This document shows positions 23,782 through 26,754 of a stretch of DNA of 26,754 bases, piece after piece; the first letter of the stretch is position 1; each line of letters starts with the position of its first letter. The position numbers and the translations under genes were made by a program. Origin of the DNA: Thermohalobaculum sp035527255 (GTDB lineage Bacteria > Pseudomonadota > Alphaproteobacteria > Rhodobacterales > Rhodobacteraceae); contig DATLAW010000034.1 in the NCBI GenBank assembly GCA_035527255.1, positions 1-26,754 on the forward strand, read 5' to 3'. A model generated the notes under the pieces. It saw only the letters and a program-made list of their open reading frames with translations, did not search any database and was not told the origin of the DNA.

Positions 23782-24288
23782 TCAGTCGTTGATTTCGATC
23801 TCGATATGTGGAAAGCGGCGACCCATTTCAGCCGCCCATTCCGCGATCGGCGGGGGGACGCATTCGGCGGGCAACACAACCCGCCGCCCCTCGGTGTCGC
23901 GGAGCGACAACGACACCGAGTCACCGTGCGTGACAATGATCCGGCTGATCTGTGCAACGGGGATGCGGTGCTCGCGGTCGCCAGGCGCGCCGTGCCACCA
24001 CAGGATCTCGCCGGTTGTGCTGTCGAGCCTACCGCCCCAAACCATGCCCCGGACAATTGCAAGAAGCGCGCCGCAACCGAATAGCGCGCCAAGCAGGAAT
24101 GCGACCCCCCGCAGCCACAACGGGCAGGGATACTCGCGGCAGTCGACTTCGGGGGTAATCGCGAATGGCGCCCACATGAAGAGAGCCCCGAACAAAAGCA
24201 CGAGGTATATGGTCGGGGTCGTGCGCGCGCGGGATTGATGGGCGAGCGGATCAGGATCAGCGCTTGGCGGATGCAATAGATTGTTCAT
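23782..24288 (-). CDS. Small membrane protein with a soluble PH-like C-terminal half
   Basis: A 168-residue protein I do not recognise. Membrane helices lie at about 26-44 and 60-80, with a short outside loop holding two cysteines (VDCREYPCP) that could form a disulfide. The C-terminal half (85-168) alternates charged and hydrophobic residues (RIPVAQISRIIVTHGDSVSL, RRVVLPAECVPPP) as in small bacterial PH-like domains. It ends HIEIEIND. ATG 24288 is preferred over GTG 24297 because a G-rich ribosome site sits 8 bases away. It is convergent with thrS, 68 bases apart. Confidence 0.7.
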   Translation of the reverse strand: MNNLLHPPSADPDPLAHQSRARTTPTIYLVLLFGALFMWAPFAITPEVDCREYPCPLWLRGVAFLLGALFGCGALLAIVRGMVWGGRLDSTTGEILWWHGAPGDREHRIPVAQISRIIVTHGDSVSLSLRDTEGRRVVLPAECVPPPIAEWAAEMGRRFPHIEIEIND

Positions 24289-24391
24289 GTGGGACACCCC
24301 CTCTGGTCACTGATCGAAATGGAAGTTCACTCGCGTCCTTTTGCGCCACGGCTCGGCGCGGTTCATTGGTCTACATTCGCATACCGGTCAC

Positions 24392-25039
24392 TTATAGTCC
24401 CGTGAGGACCTGAAGCTCCCGATGGCCGATCACCGCCTCCGGGCGCGGATCGGATAGCCCTACGTCGATCATCGACCGGGCCAGATCCGCAGATTCTATG
24501 CCCATTGCCGGGAACAGGCGGAACACCGGTTTCATCAACCTATCATAGAAAACCGGACGAGCGCGGGGTTGGGTCGGGTTGATATAGCCGGGGCGGAAGA
24601 TGTATTTTCGGGGCAGGCGTGATGCCAGCAGGCGCGTCTCGGCCTGGCCTTTGACGTTCATCGTCCGGATCCAGCTTTTGCCGTCCTGGCGGGTGCCTTC
24701 GGTGGTGAACATGCAGAAGGCGGCGCCGGGGCTTGCTGTCTCCAACACGCTGATCAAGCTGTCGAGATAGCCAACGGTGATGGTCTGGTAAGCCGCCCGG
24801 CGGACCCGGTGGATATAGGCGGCGAGGCAATGGCAGCAGAGATCGGCATCGCGGATATGCGCCGCGACCGGGGCGAGGTTGAGGAAGTCCTCGACCACCA
24901 GTTCGGTCAGTTTCGGGTGCGTGACGCCGGTCTGGCGGCGCCCGAGTGAGACGACGCTAGCGATCCGGGGGTCGTGCAGCGCCGCGTGCAGCACGGCGCC
25001 ACCGACCAGACCAGTCGCGCCGGTGACGACGAGCTTCAT
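24392..25039 (-). CDS. NAD(P)-binding atypical SDR / epimerase-like protein (HTATIP2-like)
   Basis: A 215-residue Rossmann protein starting MKLVVTGATGLVGGAVLHAAL, with the GxxGxxG loop at residues 7-13. DFLNLAPVAAHIRDADLCCHCL and KYIFRPGYINPT resemble the TIP30/HTATIP2 group of extended SDR proteins. The lysine in MNVKGQAETRL is present but the tyrosine four residues before it is replaced (Thr), so a classical YxxxK is absent. A role in redox or isomerisation is therefore only a guess. The start ATG 25039 has no clear ribosome site. It is downstream of the MAPEG gene by 31 bases, same strand, so the two may be co-transcribed. Confidence 0.8.
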   Translation of the reverse strand: MKLVVTGATGLVGGAVLHAALHDPRIASVVSLGRRQTGVTHPKLTELVVEDFLNLAPVAAHIRDADLCCHCLAAYIHRVRRAAYQTITVGYLDSLISVLETASPGAAFCMFTTEGTRQDGKSWIRTMNVKGQAETRLLASRLPRKYIFRPGYINPTQPRARPVFYDRLMKPVFRLFPAMGIESADLARSMIDVGLSDPRPEAVIGHRELQVLTGL

Positions 25040-25070
25040 CGGCTGGCGCTACAATGCGGAAGTGGCGGCG

Positions 25071-25469
25071 TCAGGCCCCGCCGAGCAGGGCCAAAGCCAA
25101 TACGATCTGGCACAGCCAGCCAATTGCAAACGAGAGTGTCCGCACGAAAGGAATGCCCGCCGTGTAGACCAAATAGTGCACCAGGCGGGCAAAGAAGAAT
25201 ACGACGCAGGCGGTGGCGGTTGTACCGCTCGACAGCCCAGCGACATGGATGCCGATGGCCAGCGGTGCAAAAATCACCAGGTTCTCGACCGCATTTGCAT
25301 GGGCCCGCTTGGCGCGCTGGGCCCAGACAGCGCCTGGCGTGGTGCCGGCGTTGCCGTCACTCAGCGCCGCCATCACCCCGAACTCGCCGAGTAGCGACAG
25401 GATATAGGGCACCCACATCAAAGCCGTGATCAATGCAGTTGCAGCAACCCAGTACAGTTCGGATGACAT
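25071..25469 (-). CDS. MAPEG superfamily membrane protein
   Basis: A 132-residue membrane protein with four hydrophobic helices. Family features include AVWAQRAKRAHANAVENLVI and FFFARLVHYLVYTAGIPFVR; MAPEG proteins include glutathione S-transferases and related enzymes in eicosanoid and glutathione metabolism, but bacterial members are mostly uncharacterised. ATG 25469 follows GGAGGAG at 7 bases, an excellent site. The open frame extends to 26294 but that part overlaps the MBL gene on the other strand and is not coding. It is divergent from the MBL-fold gene by 108 bases. Confidence 0.88.
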   Translation of the reverse strand: MSSELYWVAATALITALMWVPYILSLLGEFGVMAALSDGNAGTTPGAVWAQRAKRAHANAVENLVIFAPLAIGIHVAGLSSGTTATACVVFFFARLVHYLVYTAGIPFVRTLSFAIGWLCQIVLALALLGGA

Positions 25470-25577
25470 GTCGGGTCTCCTCCCGGTTTGACTTTGTCTG
25501 GGCGGATGATAGCTGGCAGTGAGCGGAATGAAAGGGTAAACTCGATCCCGAGCGGGAGGGCAATAAGGAGAACGGGG

Positions 25578-26387
25578 ATGATCCGTTTGGCCGCCTTGAT
25601 CGTCTTTGCACTCGCTTTCGCCGGGCCGATGGCCGCGCGTGCAAGCAGCTGTTACGCGTTCGTCGAGGGCATCCCGGGAGTGCGCTATGCGGCACTGGGC
25701 GATATCGCCGCGCGTGCCCGCGACGTTACCATTACCTATGTCGGCCACTCGACCTTCCGGATCGAGACCGAGGATGGTGTGGTTATCGCCACCGACTATT
25801 TCGGTGCCAATGGGGCTGGCAAGCTGCCTGACCTGGTGACCATGAACAAGGCCCACGAGACCCACTTCACCGATACTCCCGACCCGGCGATACCCCATGT
25901 GATGCGCGGCTGGAACCCTGACGGCCCTGGCCCGGCCGAGCATTTGCTGACGCTGAGTGATGTGACCATCCGCAACGTCACTACCGATATCCGCGGCTGG
26001 GGCACGCCGGAAAGGGATGCGAATTCGATCTTCGTGTTCGAGGTGGCGGACCTGTGCATCGGCCATCTTGGCCATCTGCATCATGCGCTGAGCGAGGTGC
26101 ATTACGCGCTGTTGGGCCGGCTTGATGTCGTGATAGCGCCGGTCGACGGCAGCTACACATTGGAGATTGGCGCAATGATCGAGGTGCTGAAGACGCTGAA
26201 GGCCCGGCTGGTTCTGCCGATGCACGCCTTCGGGCAATATTCGCTGACAAAATTCCTCGACGGCATGAAAGACGATTTCGAGATCGCCCTCCATGACAGC
26301 CGCACGATTACCATTTCGATCGATACCCTGCCGTCACGGCCAACGATGTTGGTGTTACCGACACGCTTTGCCCACGACGACGACTGA
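25578..26387 (+). CDS. Secreted MBL-fold metallo-hydrolase
   Basis: A 269-residue protein of the metallo-beta-lactamase superfamily (UlaG-like domain). A signal peptide MIRLAALIVFALAFAGPMAA indicates export. Metal-ligand candidates are GHSTF, ATDYFG, the NKAHETHFTD block (in place of the usual HxHxDH), CIGHLGHLHH and the MHAFG near the end. The shifted H-xx-H-xx-D arrangement makes the metal site atypical and the reaction uncertain. ATG 25578 follows AAGGAG at 25565-25570, a perfect ribosome site; the longer frame from 25488 is rejected. It stands alone, divergent from MAPEG. Confidence 0.85.
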   Translation: MIRLAALIVFALAFAGPMAARASSCYAFVEGIPGVRYAALGDIAARARDVTITYVGHSTFRIETEDGVVIATDYFGANGAGKLPDLVTMNKAHETHFTDTPDPAIPHVMRGWNPDGPGPAEHLLTLSDVTIRNVTTDIRGWGTPERDANSIFVFEVADLCIGHLGHLHHALSEVHYALLGRLDVVIAPVDGSYTLEIGAMIEVLKTLKARLVLPMHAFGQYSLTKFLDGMKDDFEIALHDSRTITISIDTLPSRPTMLVLPTRFAHDDD

Positions 26388-26536
26388 GATTTTACAAGCG
26401 GCCTTTTCCCTTGCCCCGTAACAAGTTATACTTCATGGAACGGATGCGCTGCTCAAACGGGAATCAGACCCGGTTTTAAGCGGAGCCTTCGTACTTTTGA
26501 TGGCCATATGGCTGTTGCAACACAGGAGACTGACCC

Positions 26537-26754
26537 ATAGCAAGACGCCCGCACAACGCACCACCGACCCGCGACACGGGTCCGCGCGTAAACCGGCAGA
26601 TTCGCGTGCCGGAAATCAGACTAATCGATCAAGACGGTGAAAATGCGGGGGTCGTCTCTCCGGCGACCGCGATTGAGATGGCCGAGGAGGTCGGGCTCGA
26701 CCTGGTCGAGATCTCGCCTGGCGCCAATCCTCCCGTCTGCAAGATCATGGACTT
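26537..26754 (+). CDS. infC: Translation initiation factor IF-3 (5' part, truncated by window end), ATA start
   Basis: The first 72 or so codons of infC. After a basic leader (ARRPHNAPPTRDTGPR) the family sequence starts with VNRQIRVPEIRLIDQDGENA and continues VVSPATAIEMAEEVGLDLVE, then ISPGANPPVCKIMD at the window edge. No ATG/GTG/TTG precedes this in frame. The only well-placed start is ATA at 26537, 8 bases after AGGAG (26524-26528). Rare AUU/AUA/AUC starts are the known basis of IF-3 autoregulation, since IF-3 rejects non-canonical initiation. The gene normally leads into rpmI-rplT, beyond the window. Confidence 0.95.
   Translation, partial: MARRPHNAPPTRDTGPRVNRQIRVPEIRLIDQDGENAGVVSPATAIEMAEEVGLDLVEISPGANPPVCKIMD

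Noticed and set aside
25470..26294. Upstream part of a 407-codon frame ahead of MAPEG
   Set aside because: Antisense to the MBL-fold gene; the MAPEG start at 25469 has a GGAGGAG site.
1..26754. CRISPR array, tRNA, rRNA, intact insertion sequence or prophage
   Set aside because: No regularly spaced repeats, no cloverleaf or rRNA stretches, and no transposase or integrase reading were recognised.

Overview
The window reads as a chromosomal segment of a GC-rich alphaproteobacterium. The signs are a PhaR-type polyhydroxyalkanoate regulator divergent from phaA-phaB, an MntR of the alphaproteobacterial type, a HAMP/PAS class III cyclase, and a glycosyltransferase-thrS-infC neighbourhood. A Rhodospirillales-like source is my inference and is not proven by the window. 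I found no rRNA, tRNA, CRISPR array or intact mobile element.

Layout. 1-222 holds no gene I can support. 223-3708 (-) is a two-gene unit: a Tat-exported solute-binding protein without a transporter, followed by a membrane adenylate/guanylate cyclase. 3709-4312 is a 604-bp gap. 4313-7301 is the PHB module: phaR (-), a TGC/GCA-rich control region, then phaA and phaB (+) separated by a 62-bp double-hairpin element and followed by a terminator. 7453-9078 (-) is an acyl-CoA synthetase. 9266-13819 is a metal-uptake locus: mntR (-) diverges from a four-gene ABC transporter operon (+) of binding protein, ATPase and two permeases, with a 24-bp perfect palindrome in the shared promoter. 13913-14935 (-) is an ornithine cyclodeaminase-family enzyme. 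15064-16728 (-) is a lipoprotein plus a DUF1513 protein. 17112-18074 (-) is a DMT exporter with a decayed second copy downstream. 18184-19640 holds two divergent SDR enzymes. An alpha/beta hydrolase (-) and a GT4 glycosyltransferase (+) start from the same CATG at 20433-20436. thrS follows at 21764-23713. Then come a small membrane protein, an NAD(P)-binding protein and a MAPEG protein (all -), a secreted MBL-fold protein (+), and the start of infC from an ATA codon, cut off by the window end.

How genes work together. PhaA and PhaB make (R)-3-hydroxybutyryl-CoA for PHB, and PhaR probably represses the pathway; phaC is not in the window. The metal locus is the most unusual part. The MntR keeps all six metal-ligand positions of the family but lacks about 26 residues where the DNA-binding wing should be. 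Both permeases of the operon it faces carry C-terminal winged-helix-like tails. The binding-protein/cyclase pair suggests a periplasmic nutrient sensor feeding a cyclic-nucleotide signal, which is inference from gene order only.
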